NCBI RefSeq assembly: GCF_004363725.1 | Contig: NZ_SNZF01000017.1 | Span: 1 to 64,000, forward strand | Length of the DNA: 64,000 bases | Reading direction: 5' to 3' | From: Aquamicrobium defluvii | Lineage (GTDB): Bacteria > Pseudomonadota > Alphaproteobacteria > Rhizobiales > Rhizobiaceae | Part shown: piece after piece, positions 8,231 to 18,710 of the stretch | Position numbering within the stretch: position 1 is the first letter of the stretch | Layout: every line of letters starts with the position of its first letter | Notes under the pieces: model-generated | The model's database searches: none | Told to the model about the DNA's origin: nothing | What the model saw: only the letters and a program-made list of their open reading frames with translations | Position numbers and translations under genes: made by a program

Positions 8231-8930
8231 CTATGTCATCGGGATGCGGCCATCCTTCAATGCCCGCTCCAGCATCCCGACAGCATGGCCGAGCTTTTCA
8301 TCGACGATGCGGAGTTGAAGCCGTCCAGTCGTCGACATGCTTCAGCTCCGCCGCCCCGTCGGAAATGCCGCGCAGGGCCACCAGCGGCACCCCGAACAGA
8401 TGGCAGGCACGCAGGCATGCGAACGTCTCCATGTCGACCATGTCCTCGGCGATCGCCTCATAGGCCGCGCCCGAAACCACGCAAGCGCCGGTCGAGAGCG
8501 TCGCCTCCTGCACACCCGATATGCGCAAGGGCAGGGGCAACGTTGCCGGCAGGTCGAGGAACGGTGTCACGCCTCTGGCGAAGCCGGGCGGCGAGGCGTC
8601 CATGTCGCGACAGGACACCGAAACGGCCTGATAGACTTCTGTCTGCTCCAGCTTTCGCGACCCGGCGGAGCCCAGCGAAACGACGAGATCTGGCAGCGCA
8701 TCCGAAGCACCGAGCCGCGCCAGTTCCGCACCGAGCCGCTCGCCGGCCTCGACAGGGCCGACGCCGGTCATGAACGGCGTGAACAGCCTTTTCAGCGCAG
8801 GCCCATATTCGGCCTCGGCGGCCATGACGAACAGCACGTGCCGGCCTGCGAGCCCGTTCGTGTGAAATGCCGGTCCGGCGCTCCTCATGTCACAGTTCCC
8901 GGCCCGGCCCCCGGTGCCGTGCATATCCAA
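8231..8930 (-). pseudogene. Methylthioadenosine/SAH-nucleosidase-like gene with a 3' frameshift
   Basis: Resembles the nucleoside phosphorylase fold of 5'-methylthioadenosine/S-adenosylhomocysteine nucleosidases: VMAAEAEYGP near the N-terminus, a VSLGSAGS segment, and the substrate-binding EDMVDMETFA followed by LRGISDGA. The uninterrupted frame ends early at 8298. Just before that, removing one base after GACGGCTTCA (about 8317-8321) gives a family-like tail, LRIVDEKLGHAV and on, ending at a TAG at 8231-8233. The extra base is therefore probably a real frameshift or a sequencing error. The start is uncertain; an ATG at 8888 is an alternative. The gene is upstream of guaA on the same strand. 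Confidence 0.7.
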
Positions 8931-8978
8931 ACGTTCGCAGCCTTTCGTTCTGCCACCGGCACGACGAACCGGCCTTTC

Positions 8979-9452
8979 TCACCCCTCGATCCCGTCGCGG
9001 CCTGACACCGTCATCATGGTGCCGGTCATGGTGGCGATCAGCCGCGCCTCGCCGTCGGCGCCATAGGCGTAAGCCTGACCGTCAGCCACGGTGATGGTGC
9101 GGCCGGGCTTGGTTACCGAGCCGCGAAACAGGAAGCGCTCGCCCTTGCCGGGCGCCAGCAGGTTGACCTTGAACTCGATGGTCAGCACGCCGGTGCTTTC
9201 CGGCATCAGCGAATAGGCGGCATAGCCGCAGGCCGAATCGAGCGCAGTGGAGATGACGCCTGCATGGAGGAAGCCATGCTGCTGGGCAAGCCTTGCATCA
9301 TAGGGCATCTCGATCTCGACGATGCCGGGCGTCACCAGCGTCAGTTCCGCGCCGATGGTGGCCATCGCCTGCTGGCGCGCGAAGGATGCACGCACGCGCT
9401 CTTCGTAGTCGGGGGGCGGCACGATCTTGGCTCCCATCGCCACTGTCTCCAT
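8979..9452 (-). CDS. PaaI-family hotdog thioesterase
   Basis: 157 residues with a single hotdog fold. The motif HGFLHAGVISTALDSACGYAA (about 59-79) matches the PaaI/YbgC-type active-site helix in which a His/Gly loop precedes an acidic residue. It is followed by VLTIEFKVNLLAPGKGE on the second strand set. It probably hydrolyses an acyl-CoA; the substrate cannot be read from sequence. It stands upstream of the nucleosidase gene on the same strand with a short gap, and could share a transcript. Confidence 0.82.
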   Translation of the reverse strand: METVAMGAKIVPPPDYEERVRASFARQQAMATIGAELTLVTPGIVEIEMPYDARLAQQHGFLHAGVISTALDSACGYAAYSLMPESTGVLTIEFKVNLLAPGKGERFLFRGSVTKPGRTITVADGQAYAYGADGEARLIATMTGTMMTVSGRDGIEG

Positions 9453-9560
9453 TGGGCTGGCCGCTTATCGCAAAGCCTTTGGCGGCAGGCAATCGGGCAA
9501 AACGCAGCCAAGGATATAAACGTTAGGAACACCCGCATTCCGGTCGCAGCCCGTGCCCGC

Positions 9561-10193
9561 TCACAGACCGAGCTCGTACCGCAGCTGCTCGGCGGAGTTG
9601 ACGACGATGGCGCCGGCCGGGCCCTCCATCGGGCGTTCCGGCCAGAAGAGGGTGCGCATGCCGGCGGCGAGCCCGGCCGTGACTCCGGTCCAGCTGTCAT
9701 CGACGGCCACCGCCTCGGCAGGATCGACACCGGCCAGATAGGCGGCGCGCAGGAAGGGCTCGGCGGCGGGCTTCGGCCTGATCACATCGTTGCGGCTGAT
9801 GCTGCGCATGCCGGGATGGGACAGGCCCACGGCCCGCAGGTTGGCGTCCACCACCAGCCGGTCGGAGTTCGACACCACCGCCTGATGGACGCCCCGACCC
9901 CGCAACTCCCCATATATTTCCAGCGCGCCCGGTCGCGGCACCAGATCGGCCACCAGGGGCATGTAGTGGCCGTATTTGTGGAGGATCCATTCCTCGAAGG
10001 GCAGGGAAAGGCCCTGCTCCTCGCGCAGCATTTCATAGAGCGGTCCGGCCGCGATGCCGATGGCCCGTTCCTGCAGGTCGGCCGGCGGCTCGATGCCCAG
10101 CTCGCGCAGGGCCGCCTCCAGCGCGGCGTGATGCAGGGGCTCGCTGTCGACCAGCGTGCCGTCCATGTCCCAGAAAACCGCCTTGTGCCGCAT
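9561..10193 (-). CDS. HAD-superfamily phosphatase (beta-phosphoglucomutase-like)
   Basis: 210 residues. HAD motif I is DMDGT (Asp9 nucleophile, Asp11 acid/base), motif II is VVSNS, the motif III lysine is in RPKPAAEPF, and motif IV is VAVDDS. A helical cap lies between residues 15 and 85, as in phosphoglycolate phosphatase and beta-phosphoglucomutase relatives. The ATG at 10193 was chosen because an AGGAG lies about 7 bp upstream and it opens exactly at the family N-terminus; the open frame extends further but has no family similarity. Substrate is unknown. It is divergent from the MATE transporter gene. Confidence 0.85.
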   Translation of the reverse strand: MRHKAVFWDMDGTLVDSEPLHHAALEAALRELGIEPPADLQERAIGIAAGPLYEMLREEQGLSLPFEEWILHKYGHYMPLVADLVPRPGALEIYGELRGRGVHQAVVSNSDRLVVDANLRAVGLSHPGMRSISRNDVIRPKPAAEPFLRAAYLAGVDPAEAVAVDDSWTGVTAGLAAGMRTLFWPERPMEGPAGAIVVNSAEQLRYELGL

Positions 10194-10363
10194 GCATGAT
10201 CTCCTTTCGGCTTTTTGCAGGAACAATTGGACAGATGCGCGCGCCTGACAAGGCCACCCCGGCAGAGGTGCCGCGGCTGGCCGGCATGTCCTTTCGTCTG
10301 GATCAATCGACACGACCCGCGAGCCTCTTGCCTTGTCCCGGGGTTGCAGGCAAAAGGCGGCGT

Positions 10364-10389
10364 GATTCCGGGACATCCCTTCCGGAATC
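10364..10389. repeat. Inverted repeat in the MATE gene leader
   Basis: GATTCCGG (10364-10371) and CCGGAATC (10382-10389) form a perfect 8-bp stem around a 10-nt loop, about 55 bp before the transporter start and in the divergent spacer from the HAD gene. No T-run follows. It could be an operator or leader hairpin; function is unknown. Confidence 0.35.
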
Positions 10390-10443
10390 CTCGTGCGGCT
10401 TCCGGACATTTCTCCGACGCGCCGCGTTCGGAAAGAACAACCG

Positions 10444-11844
10444 ATGTCTGCCATCGAAGCCGATGCACATGCATCCGGACATCTCTGGCGCGAGGAAATC
10501 AGGGCGACGCTGGCGCTCGCCTGGCCGCTGGTGCTGACCAATCTGGCCCAGACGGCGATGACCGCGACCGACGTCATGATCCTCGGCCGGGTGGGGCCGG
10601 CCACCCTCGCCGCCGGCGCGCTCGGTGCCAATCTTTATTTCGCGCCGCTCATCTTCGGTCTTGGCCTGATGCTGGCGACGGTGCCGATGATGGCGCGCGA
10701 AGTGGGGCGCCGCCGCAATTCGGTGCGCGATCTGCGCCGCACCGTGCGCCAGGGGCTGTGGGTGGCCGTGCTGGTGGCGCTGCCGATCTGGGCGCTCTTG
10801 TGGAACGGCGAGCGCATCCTGCTCGCCATGGGGCAGGAGCCGGCGCTGGCGCGCGATGCCGGACACTATCTGCGCACCCTGCAATGGGGGCTGCTGCCAT
10901 TCTTCCTCTATGTGGTGCTGCGCTCCTTCATCGCCTCGCTGGAGCGGCCGGGCTGGGCCACGGTGGTCGCCTTCATCGGTGTCATCATCAATCTCGCCGG
11001 CAATCTGGTGCTGGTGTTCGGTCATCTCGGCTTTCCGGAAATGGGCATCGTCGGCTCGGGCCTCGCCACCAGCATCGCCAATTTCGCCATGTTCCTCGGC
11101 ATGGTTCTGGTGGTGACGCTGGACCGCCGGTTCAGGCGCTACCGCCTGTTCGGCCGTTTCTGGCGCGCCGACTGGCAGCGTCTTCGCCAGCTCCTGTGGC
11201 TCGGCATGCCGATCGCGGCGATGATGGCTTTCGAGACAACCCTGTTCAACGCCGCCGCCTTCATGATGGGCCTGATCGGCGCCTCGTCGCTCGCCGCCTA
11301 TGCCGTGGTGATCCAGCTCTGCTCGGTCTCCTTCATGATCCCGCTGGGCATCAACCAGGCGGCCACCGTACGCGTCGGCATTGCCTATGGAGCCCATGAC
11401 CCGCAGGCGATCGCCCGCGCCGGCTGGACCTCCTATGCCATGGGCGTCGGCTTCATGGCGCTGTCGGCGCTGGTGATGATGACGCTGCCGCGCGTGCTGC
11501 TCGGCGCCTTCATCGACGTCGACAGCCCGGCAAATGCCGAGGTTGTGGCGCTGGCCACCGGCTTCCTCGCCGTCGCCGCCCTGTTCCAGATCGTCGACGG
11601 CGCGCAGGCGGTGGCGGCGGGCATGCTGCGCGGGTTGCAGGACACCACCATTCCGATGATCTATGCCGCATTCGGCTATTGGGGCATCGGCCTGCCTCTG
11701 GGCATCGCGCTGGCCTTCCATTTCGGCTTCGATGGCGTGGGCGTGTGGATCGGCCTTTCGGCGGGTCTGGCCGTTGTGGCCGTCCTGCTTCTGGCGCGCT
11801 GGCTGCGGCGTCACAGGCTGCCGGCCTTCCGCGCGATGCGATGA
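10444..11844 (+). CDS. MATE-family multidrug/cation efflux transporter
   Basis: About 466 residues with twelve predicted membrane segments arranged as two six-helix halves, as in NorM-type MATE pumps that expel cationic compounds using Na+ or H+ gradients. N-terminal half: [29 protein letters not shown]. Second half begins near [15 protein letters not shown], with the typical [11 protein letters not shown] loop. The ATG at 10444 fits the family better than an in-frame start at 10393. It stands alone and divergent from the HAD phosphatase; a stem-forming repeat lies in the spacer. Confidence 0.9.
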   Translation: MSAIEADAHASGHLWREEIRATLALAWPLVLTNLAQTAMTATDVMILGRVGPATLAAGALGANLYFAPLIFGLGLMLATVPMMAREVGRRRNSVRDLRRTVRQGLWVAVLVALPIWALLWNGERILLAMGQEPALARDAGHYLRTLQWGLLPFFLYVVLRSFIASLERPGWATVVAFIGVIINLAGNLVLVFGHLGFPEMGIVGSGLATSIANFAMFLGMVLVVTLDRRFRRYRLFGRFWRADWQRLRQLLWLGMPIAAMMAFETTLFNAAAFMMGLIGASSLAAYAVVIQLCSVSFMIPLGINQAATVRVGIAYGAHDPQAIARAGWTSYAMGVGFMALSALVMMTLPRVLLGAFIDVDSPANAEVVALATGFLAVAALFQIVDGAQAVAAGMLRGLQDTTIPMIYAAFGYWGIGLPLGIALAFHFGFDGVGVWIGLSAGLAVVAVLLLARWLRRHRLPAFRAMR

Positions 11845-11956
11845 GGCGAAATTTCGCGCCGCACGTCCAATGCGTGCAGCGCGCCGCGAAAATAGGTGCT
11901 AAGAGACGCGGCGCGGCATCTTTTTCATCCGGAAGCGAAGGCAAAGCTTCAAGCAC

Positions 11957-13261
11957 ATGACCAAAACCGATATTGCGCGGCGCGTCTATAACCACACGTG
12001 GAAGCTCGATCCGATCATCCGCAGCCTGCTCGATACGGATTTCTACAAGCTGCTGATGCTGCAGATGATCTGGGGCATGTACCCCAGGGTCGACGCCACC
12101 TTCACGCTTATCAACCGGACCACCTCGGTGCGCCTCGCCGACGAGATCGACGAAGGAGCGCTGCGCGAGCAGCTCGACCATGCCCGCTCGCTGCGCTTTT
12201 CCAAGAAGGAGATGATCTGGCTGGGCGGCAACACCTTCTATGGCCGCAAGCAGATCTTCGAGCCGGAATTCCTCGCATGGCTGGAGGATTTCCAGCTGCC
12301 CGACTACCATCTGGAGAAGCGCGACGGCCAGTACGAACTGACCTTCGCCGGCCCGTGGATGTACACCACGCTGTGGGAAATCCCGGTGCTCGCCATCATC
12401 AACGAGCTGCGCTCACGCGCGGCGCTGCGCGAATACGGCCCCTTCGCGCTTGATGTGCTCTATGCCCGCGCCAAGGCCAAGATGTGGGCGAAGACAGAGC
12501 TTTTGAAGCAGCTTCCGGACATCAACATCTCCGATTTCGGCACCCGCCGCCGCCATTCCTTCCTGTGGCAGCGCTGGTGCGTGGAGGCGCTGAAGGAAGG
12601 CATCGGCAAGTCCTTCACCGGCACCTCCAACGTCAAGCTCGCCATGGACACCGACCTCGAGGCCGTGGGCACCAACGCGCACGAGCTGCCGATGGTGCTG
12701 GCGGCGCTGGCCGACAGCGAGGCCGAGCTTCGGCAGGCTCCCTACCGGGTGCTGAAGGACTGGCAGCGCTACTATGGCGGCAATCTGCTTATCGTGCTGC
12801 CCGACGCCTTCGGCACCGCCGCCTTCCTGCGCGATGCGCCCGACTGGGTGGCCGACTGGACCGGTTTCCGCCCCGACAGTGCGCCCCCCATCGAGGGCGG
12901 CGAGCGCATCATTTCGTGGTGGCGCCAGAAGGGCAAGGACCCGCGCCAGAAGATGCTGATCTTCTCCGACGGGCTTGAGGCCGAGACCATCGTCGAGACC
13001 TACAGGCATTTCCATGGCCGGGTGCGCATGGCGTTCGGCTGGGGCACCAACCTGACCAACGATTTCGAGGGCTGCGCACCGGTTCCCACCACCCGGCTGA
13101 ACCCGATCTCGCTCGTCTGCAAGGTGACGGAAGCCAATGGCCGGCACGCCGTGAAGCTCTCCGACAATCCGGCCAAGGCCACCGGCGACGAAGCCGAAAT
13201 CGCCCGCTACATACGCATTTTCGGCAATGAGGAACGGGTCGAGCAGTTCGTGAAGGTCTGA
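11957..13261 (+). CDS. pncB: Nicotinate phosphoribosyltransferase
   Basis: Joins nicotinate and PRPP to make nicotinate mononucleotide in NAD salvage. The 434-residue length fits PncB. Recognisable stretches are [16 protein letters not shown] near residue 30, [15 protein letters not shown] near 190, [13 protein letters not shown], a central [24 protein letters not shown], and [11 protein letters not shown] near the C-terminus. The nicotinamidase gene pncA lies 8 kb downstream on the other strand, so both steps of the nicotinamide-to-NaMN salvage route are in this window but not in one operon. Confidence 0.96.
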   Translation: MTKTDIARRVYNHTWKLDPIIRSLLDTDFYKLLMLQMIWGMYPRVDATFTLINRTTSVRLADEIDEGALREQLDHARSLRFSKKEMIWLGGNTFYGRKQIFEPEFLAWLEDFQLPDYHLEKRDGQYELTFAGPWMYTTLWEIPVLAIINELRSRAALREYGPFALDVLYARAKAKMWAKTELLKQLPDINISDFGTRRRHSFLWQRWCVEALKEGIGKSFTGTSNVKLAMDTDLEAVGTNAHELPMVLAALADSEAELRQAPYRVLKDWQRYYGGNLLIVLPDAFGTAAFLRDAPDWVADWTGFRPDSAPPIEGGERIISWWRQKGKDPRQKMLIFSDGLEAETIVETYRHFHGRVRMAFGWGTNLTNDFEGCAPVPTTRLNPISLVCKVTEANGRHAVKLSDNPAKATGDEAEIARYIRIFGNEERVEQFVKV

Positions 13262-13270
13262 CCCCGCCCG

Positions 13271-14674
13271 ATGCGCGCCCGGAAGGGACATACATTCGCC
13301 CTGGCTGTCCTTCTGGCCGCCGCGATGCCCTCGCAGGCGCTCGCCCATGCATCGGATCGCGGCCATGTCCTGTTGTTGCCGACCAGCTATTATTCGCTGG
13401 GCGGCGCAGTTGCGGTGGCGGCCTCGTTCCTGGTTCTGGCATTGGTGCCGCCGCGATTCATCGCCGGGATCTGGTCGAGGCGGCTGACGCTGTTCCCGCT
13501 CGGCGATGGGGCGCGGACCGCAACGAGCCTGCTTTCCCTTGCCGGCTTTGCCCTGCTTGTCGCCGCCGGCTTCCACGGCAGCCGCGACCCGCTCTCCAAT
13601 CCGCTTCCCCTGACGATATGGACACTGCTGTGGGTCGGCATGACGCTGGTGCAGGGGCTGTTCGGCAATCTGTGGGGATGGCTCAACCCGTGGTGCGGCG
13701 CTTGCAGGCTGCTCGGGCGGCTGGGCGGCGGCCGCAAGATGGTCGTCCTGCCGCGAAAGCTCGGCATGTGGCCGGCGGTCGCACTGCTGTTCGCGTTCAC
13801 ATGGTTCGAGCTGGTCTATCCGGCCCCTGACGATCCCGAAAAGCTGGCACGCGCGGCGGGCCTCTACTGGCTGGCCAGCTTCATTGCCATGCTTGTGTTC
13901 GGCCATGAGGAATGGAGCAGGCGCGGCGAGTTTCTCACCGTCTTCTTCCGGCTGATTTCGCGCTTCGCCGTTCTGGGGCAGGACGATGCGGACCGCCTGA
14001 CCCTGAACTGGCCGGGGGCGCGGCTGCTGGAGACGGAGCCCCTGCCGAGAAGCGGCGTCGCCTTCGTGCTTCTGGCGCTCTCCGGCGTGTCCTTCGACGG
14101 TTTGACGCACACCTTCTTCTGGCTCGGCCTCATCGGCGTCAATCCTCTCGATTTTCCGGGCCGCACGGCCGTCATGACGTCGGGCACCATCGGCCTGCTG
14201 CTGAGCTTCGTCTTGCTGGGCGCAATCTTCATGCTGGCTGTGCGCCTCGGCGACCGGATCGCGGGTTACAGCCGTGAAGACAAAAGCGCCGGACTGCTGG
14301 TCTGGTCGATCGTGCCGATCGCGCTCGCCTATCATCTGGCGCATTATCTCGCTGCGCTGCTGGTCGACAGCCAGTATGCGCTGGTCGCCCTGTCCGATCC
14401 CTTCGCTCTCGGCTGGAACCTGTTCGGCACCGCCCATATGCATGTGGAAGCGGCCATCACATCCGGTGCCGGATCGGCCTGGGTGCTCTGGAACATCCAG
14501 GCAGGCGGCATCGTCGCCGGCCATGTTCTGGCGGTTCTGGTGGCGCACAGCCTCGCTTTCCGGCTGTATGGCGATACAGGACGCGCAATCGTCAGCCAGC
14601 TTCCGCTCACCTTGCTCATGATCGGTTACACCGTGTTCGGCCTGTGGCTGCTTTCGACGCCCTCGGCAGGCTGA
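13271..14674 (+). CDS. Uncharacterised polytopic membrane protein
   Basis: 467 residues, beginning 9 bp after pncB. It has a likely signal sequence (hydrophobic stretch ending SQALA near residue 25) followed by about ten hydrophobic segments. Conserved-looking polar spots are GNLWGWLNPWCGACRLLGR (about 132-150), HEEWSRRGEF near 215 and AYHLAHYLAALLVDSQY near 355. Similar proteins in Rhizobiales and actinobacteria carry the transferred label fenitrothion hydrolase-like, for which I see no catalytic evidence. It might be a metal-binding or transport protein, given the Trp/Cys-rich loop and paired His residues. I assign no function. Confidence 0.6.
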   Translation: MRARKGHTFALAVLLAAAMPSQALAHASDRGHVLLLPTSYYSLGGAVAVAASFLVLALVPPRFIAGIWSRRLTLFPLGDGARTATSLLSLAGFALLVAAGFHGSRDPLSNPLPLTIWTLLWVGMTLVQGLFGNLWGWLNPWCGACRLLGRLGGGRKMVVLPRKLGMWPAVALLFAFTWFELVYPAPDDPEKLARAAGLYWLASFIAMLVFGHEEWSRRGEFLTVFFRLISRFAVLGQDDADRLTLNWPGARLLETEPLPRSGVAFVLLALSGVSFDGLTHTFFWLGLIGVNPLDFPGRTAVMTSGTIGLLLSFVLLGAIFMLAVRLGDRIAGYSREDKSAGLLVWSIVPIALAYHLAHYLAALLVDSQYALVALSDPFALGWNLFGTAHMHVEAAITSGAGSAWVLWNIQAGGIVAGHVLAVLVAHSLAFRLYGDTGRAIVSQLPLTLLMIGYTVFGLWLLSTPSAG

Positions 14675-14688
14675 ATCCCTGTATTCCC

Positions 14689-14702
14689 CAAGGTAAACCT
14701 TG
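14689..14702. promoter_or_regulatory. Perfect dyad upstream of the ABC importer operon
   Basis: CAAGGT-AA-ACCTTG is a perfect 14-bp dyad 115 bp before the substrate-binding protein start. No T-run follows, so it does not look like a terminator for the upstream gene. It could be the operator of an unlinked regulator of the importer; no regulator gene is adjacent. Confidence 0.35.
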
Positions 14703-14816
14703 TCTTGCAACAACCGGTCTTTGATGATTTAGCTTGCGCGCCTAAAATTCTCCCGAGCCGTGAGCGACTGAAATTTCCCCGCTCCCAGTCACCACGCCAG
14801 AACAGGACGTTCTCCC

Positions 14817-16121
14817 ATGACCGATCGGAAGACCATTTCCGCAGCCGGACCGGCCCCGCTCACCCGCCGCACCGCCCTTAAAGGCATGGCCGCAGCAGGC
14901 GGCCTGATGGCTGCGCCGGGCTTCGTGCGCTATGCGCAGGCGCAGAGCTCCGCCCCGATCCGCATCGGCTTCCAGTGCCACCGCACCGGCATCGGCGCCG
15001 CCTATGGCCGCTGGTACGAGCGCACCACGGCCGCCGCCGTGAAGCTGATCAACGAGGCCGGCGGCATCAACGGCCGCCCGGTCGAGATCGTCATCGAGGA
15101 CGACGGCACCGATGCAGGCCGCGGCGCCGAGGTGGTGGCCAAGTTCGCCAACCAGCACAAGACCGACATCGTCTACGGCACGCTGTTCTCGCATGTTGTC
15201 ATCGGCTCGGCGCCGGCGGCCGGCGAACTGAAGATACCCTACTATGTGGTCAGCGAGGGCTATCATGTCGCCTCCGGCCAGCTCAACCGCTGGTGCCTGC
15301 AACCCGGCATCACCGACGTGCGCGCGCAGGTCACCTCCATGGCCCCGTGGATTGCCGCCAATGCCGGCAAGAAGGTCACCATGATCTATCCGGACTACGC
15401 CTTCGGCTACGATCACCGCGACTACCTTCCGCCAGCGCTGGAAAAGGCCGGGGCGGAGGTCGTGGCCAAGATCGCCATCCCGCCGACCGAAAGCTCCTTC
15501 ACCAGATATTTCCCGCAGATCCCGTCCAGCACAGAGGTGCTCTATCACGTCATGGTCGGCCCGGCCGTGCTCACCTTCGTCAAGGAGCTCGGCGAGTTCT
15601 ACGGCTCCAGCGGGCCGAAGCTGTTCGGTTTCATCGACTCGCTCGAAGCGGTCGACATCAACAGCCCCGGCCTCGAATATCTGGACGGCAGCCATTTCTG
15701 GGAAGGCTCGCCCCGCTATGCGCAGGCCGGCGACAGCGACGCCATGAAAGCCTATCGCGCAGCCGTCGGCATCGACGACAATGGTGCCTCGGCCAACGAT
15801 CCGCGCGACATTTCAACCGCCGGGCATATGTTCGGCTGCTGGGAAACGCTCTACGTCATCAAGCAGGCCATGGAAGCCAGCGGCTATCGCGGGCCGGAAG
15901 ACCGCGCGAAGCTGGTGGAGGCGACCGAGGCGATCTCCACCATCGCCGAAGGCCCGGAACATCCGCAGGGCGACAAGGTGTTCGACGGCAAGATCCATCA
16001 GGTCTTCGGCCACCAGTATATTTCGAAACTGGAAGGCGGACGCCTCAATGTCGTGCACAAGACCTCGATCGAGGACAGCCGCTACGAGCCGGAGGCCGAC
16101 TACACCGCGCAGCCGTTCTGA
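14817..16121 (+). CDS. ABC importer substrate-binding protein (branched-chain/amide type), Tat-exported
   Basis: 434 residues of the LivK/UrtA-like type I periplasmic binding protein family. The N-terminus carries a twin-arginine signal (LTRRTALKGMAAAGG, residues 15-29) ending near AQA, so export of folded protein by Tat is likely. The mature part opens IRIGFQCHRTGIGAAYG and has the NEAGGINGRPVEIVIEDDG hallmark of the family. The last domain resembles amide/urea-type binders more than LivK, but the ligand cannot be read. It is the first gene of a five-gene operon with two permeases and two ATPases. Confidence 0.9.
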   Translation: MTDRKTISAAGPAPLTRRTALKGMAAAGGLMAAPGFVRYAQAQSSAPIRIGFQCHRTGIGAAYGRWYERTTAAAVKLINEAGGINGRPVEIVIEDDGTDAGRGAEVVAKFANQHKTDIVYGTLFSHVVIGSAPAAGELKIPYYVVSEGYHVASGQLNRWCLQPGITDVRAQVTSMAPWIAANAGKKVTMIYPDYAFGYDHRDYLPPALEKAGAEVVAKIAIPPTESSFTRYFPQIPSSTEVLYHVMVGPAVLTFVKELGEFYGSSGPKLFGFIDSLEAVDINSPGLEYLDGSHFWEGSPRYAQAGDSDAMKAYRAAVGIDDNGASANDPRDISTAGHMFGCWETLYVIKQAMEASGYRGPEDRAKLVEATEAISTIAEGPEHPQGDKVFDGKIHQVFGHQYISKLEGGRLNVVHKTSIEDSRYEPEADYTAQPF

Positions 16122-16153
16122 TGCGCCGGAACCGCGCTGAAGGATAACCCGGC

Positions 16154-17035
16154 ATGGGTTTCGGACCTCACCTGCTGCTGGCGGTTCTGGAAGGGCTGGT
16201 CACCTCGGCGGTGCTGGCGCTGACGGCGCTCGGCCTGTCGCTGGTCTTCGGGGTCATGCGCGTCGTCAACGTCGCCCATGGCGAGCTGTTCATGCTGGGG
16301 GCGGTGCTGGCCTGGGCCGTGGCGACGGCGGTCGGCGGCAGTCCCGCGCTCGGCTTTGTCGCAGCCCTCGTCGTCGCGCCGCTGATCGTCGGCGCGGTGG
16401 CGGCGCTGGCCGAGCGGCTGGTGCTGCGCCGGGTGGATTATGACCCGGAGGCCACCATCGTCGCCACCATCGGCCTGCTCTACATCCTTCAGCAGCTTGC
16501 GCTCACCTTCTACGGTGCGGACGCGAGGCCGGTGCCGCCGCCCTTCAACATACGCCTGGCGCTGCCCTGGTTCGGCTATTCGGCCTACAAGCTGTCGATC
16601 GTAGCGACATCGGCCGTCCTTCTGCTTCTGTCATGGCTGGTGCTGACGCACACCCGCGCCGGGCTGATCATGCGCGCCACCCAGTACGATCGCGAGACCG
16701 CGCAGGCATTCGGCATTCCGGTCGGGCGCGTCTATGCGGCGGTCTTCGCCATCGGGGCGATGCTGGCCGCCATCGCCGCGGTTCTGATCGTGCCGATCAG
16801 CCAGGCCCACTACCTGATGGGGCAGGACCCGCTGCTCCTGTCCTTCGCCGTGGTCATCATCGGAGGGCTCGGCTCGCTGCGCGGCACGGTGGTCGCGGCG
16901 CTGCTCATCGGCGTCTCGGACGGGGTAATCTCCATGTTCTTCTCTCCGACGCTGGCCAAGCTGATCGCCACGCTGGCGGTGGCCATGGTGCTGGTGTTCC
17001 GCCCGCAGGGCCTGTTCGGCAAGGCGGCGAGATGA
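16154..17035 (+). CDS. livH: LivH-type inner-membrane permease
   Basis: 293 residues with about eight hydrophobic segments. Family motifs are VLALTALGLSLVFGVMRVVNVAHGELFMLGA near residues 20-50, the EAA-like loop RAGLIMRATQYDRETAQAFGI near 170-190, and VVIIGGLGSLRGTVVAALLIG near 235. It forms half of the translocation channel for the Tat-exported binding protein. The stop codon overlaps the start of the next permease (ATGA), which implies translational coupling. No defects are seen. The Liv symbol reflects family, not proven leucine transport. Confidence 0.9.
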   Translation: MGFGPHLLLAVLEGLVTSAVLALTALGLSLVFGVMRVVNVAHGELFMLGAVLAWAVATAVGGSPALGFVAALVVAPLIVGAVAALAERLVLRRVDYDPEATIVATIGLLYILQQLALTFYGADARPVPPPFNIRLALPWFGYSAYKLSIVATSAVLLLLSWLVLTHTRAGLIMRATQYDRETAQAFGIPVGRVYAAVFAIGAMLAAIAAVLIVPISQAHYLMGQDPLLLSFAVVIIGGLGSLRGTVVAALLIGVSDGVISMFFSPTLAKLIATLAVAMVLVFRPQGLFGKAAR

Positions 17036-17984
17036 ACGGAACCGCAAGGCTCTGGCTGCTGCACGCGGCGGTGGTCGCGCTGCTTGCGGCGCTGAACTTC
17101 CTGCTGCCGGCCTATCATCACGGGCTGATGGCGCGCATCCTCGTGCTCGCCACCTTCGCCATGGGCTACAACCTCACCTTCGGCTATGGCGGGCTCCTGT
17201 CGCTCGGCCACGCCATGTTCTTCGCCGCCGGACTCTATGGCGCGGGGCTCGGCATCCATCATCTCGGCCTCGGCGTGCCGGCGGCCTTTCTCGCCGCGCT
17301 CGCCTGCGGGGCCGCTCTGGCGTTCCTCGCCGGCGTGCTGGCGCTGCGCACCACCGGCGTCGCCTTCATGATCGTGACGCTGATGTTCTCGCAGGCGTTC
17401 CATCTTGCCATCCTTTATTTCTCCGCCTTCACCGGCGGCGATCAGGGACTGGTGCTGAGGCCGCAGCAACGCCGCATCGAAACGATGCTCGGTACGCTCG
17501 ACCTCACCGATCCGACGACGCGCTATCTGACGGCGCTCGCCCTGTTTTCGGTGGTGCTGTTCGCCATGCTCGCCATCGTCCGTTCCGGTTTCGGGCGCGT
17601 GCTGGTCGCCATCCGCGAAAACGAGGAGCGCACCCGCATGCTGGGCTACGACACTTTTGCCAGCCGGCTGGCGGCACTGGTGGCGTCGGGAACGATCTGC
17701 GCCGCCGCCGGCGCGGCCTACGGGCTTTTGTTCGGCTATGTCGGCGCCAACTTCGCCTCCGTGCAATATTCCATCCTGCCGCTGTTGTGGGTGCTTCTGG
17801 GCGGCGCGGCGACGACGCTCGGCCCCCTGTTCGGCACCGTCTTCATGTATTACGTGGTCGATATCGCCAGCGGCTACACTTCGGCCTACATGCTGGCGGT
17901 GGGTGTGATCCTCATCCTGCTGGTGCTATTCTTCCGCAAGGGGCTGCTCGGCACGCTGCGCGAACGCTGGCTGGGGTGGCTGCC

Positions 17985-17988
<4 letters not shown>
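17032..17988 (+). CDS. livM: LivM-type inner-membrane permease
   Basis: 318 residues with about ten hydrophobic segments. The ATG overlapping the livH stop was chosen for its coupling and because the family N-terminus begins there. Family motifs are MGYNLTFGYGGLLSLGHAMFF near residues 43-63, LRTTGVAFMIVTLMFSQ near 108-124, and the loop GRVLVAIRENEERTRMLGYDTF near 185-206, which contacts the ATPase. It pairs with the LivH-type subunit. Its 3' end overlaps the GTG start of the first ATPase gene by 4 bp. Confidence 0.9.

Positions 17989-18706
<718 letters not shown>

Positions 18707-18710
<4 letters not shown>

Noticed and set aside
6708..8318. 536-codon plus-strand frame opposite guaA
   Set aside because: It is the antisense of an intact guaA, with His/Asp/Gly-rich sequence and no motifs.
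9561..10631. Longer form of the HAD phosphatase starting at 10631
   Set aside because: The extra N-terminus has no HAD similarity, overlaps the MATE gene on the other strand, and the ATG at 10193 has a strong ribosome-binding site.
12413..14713. Long open frame (about 766 codons) on the minus strand
   Set aside because: It lies opposite pncB and the membrane-protein gene, is very rich in Arg, Gln and His, and has no family motif; G+C-rich coding DNA commonly leaves such antisense frames open.
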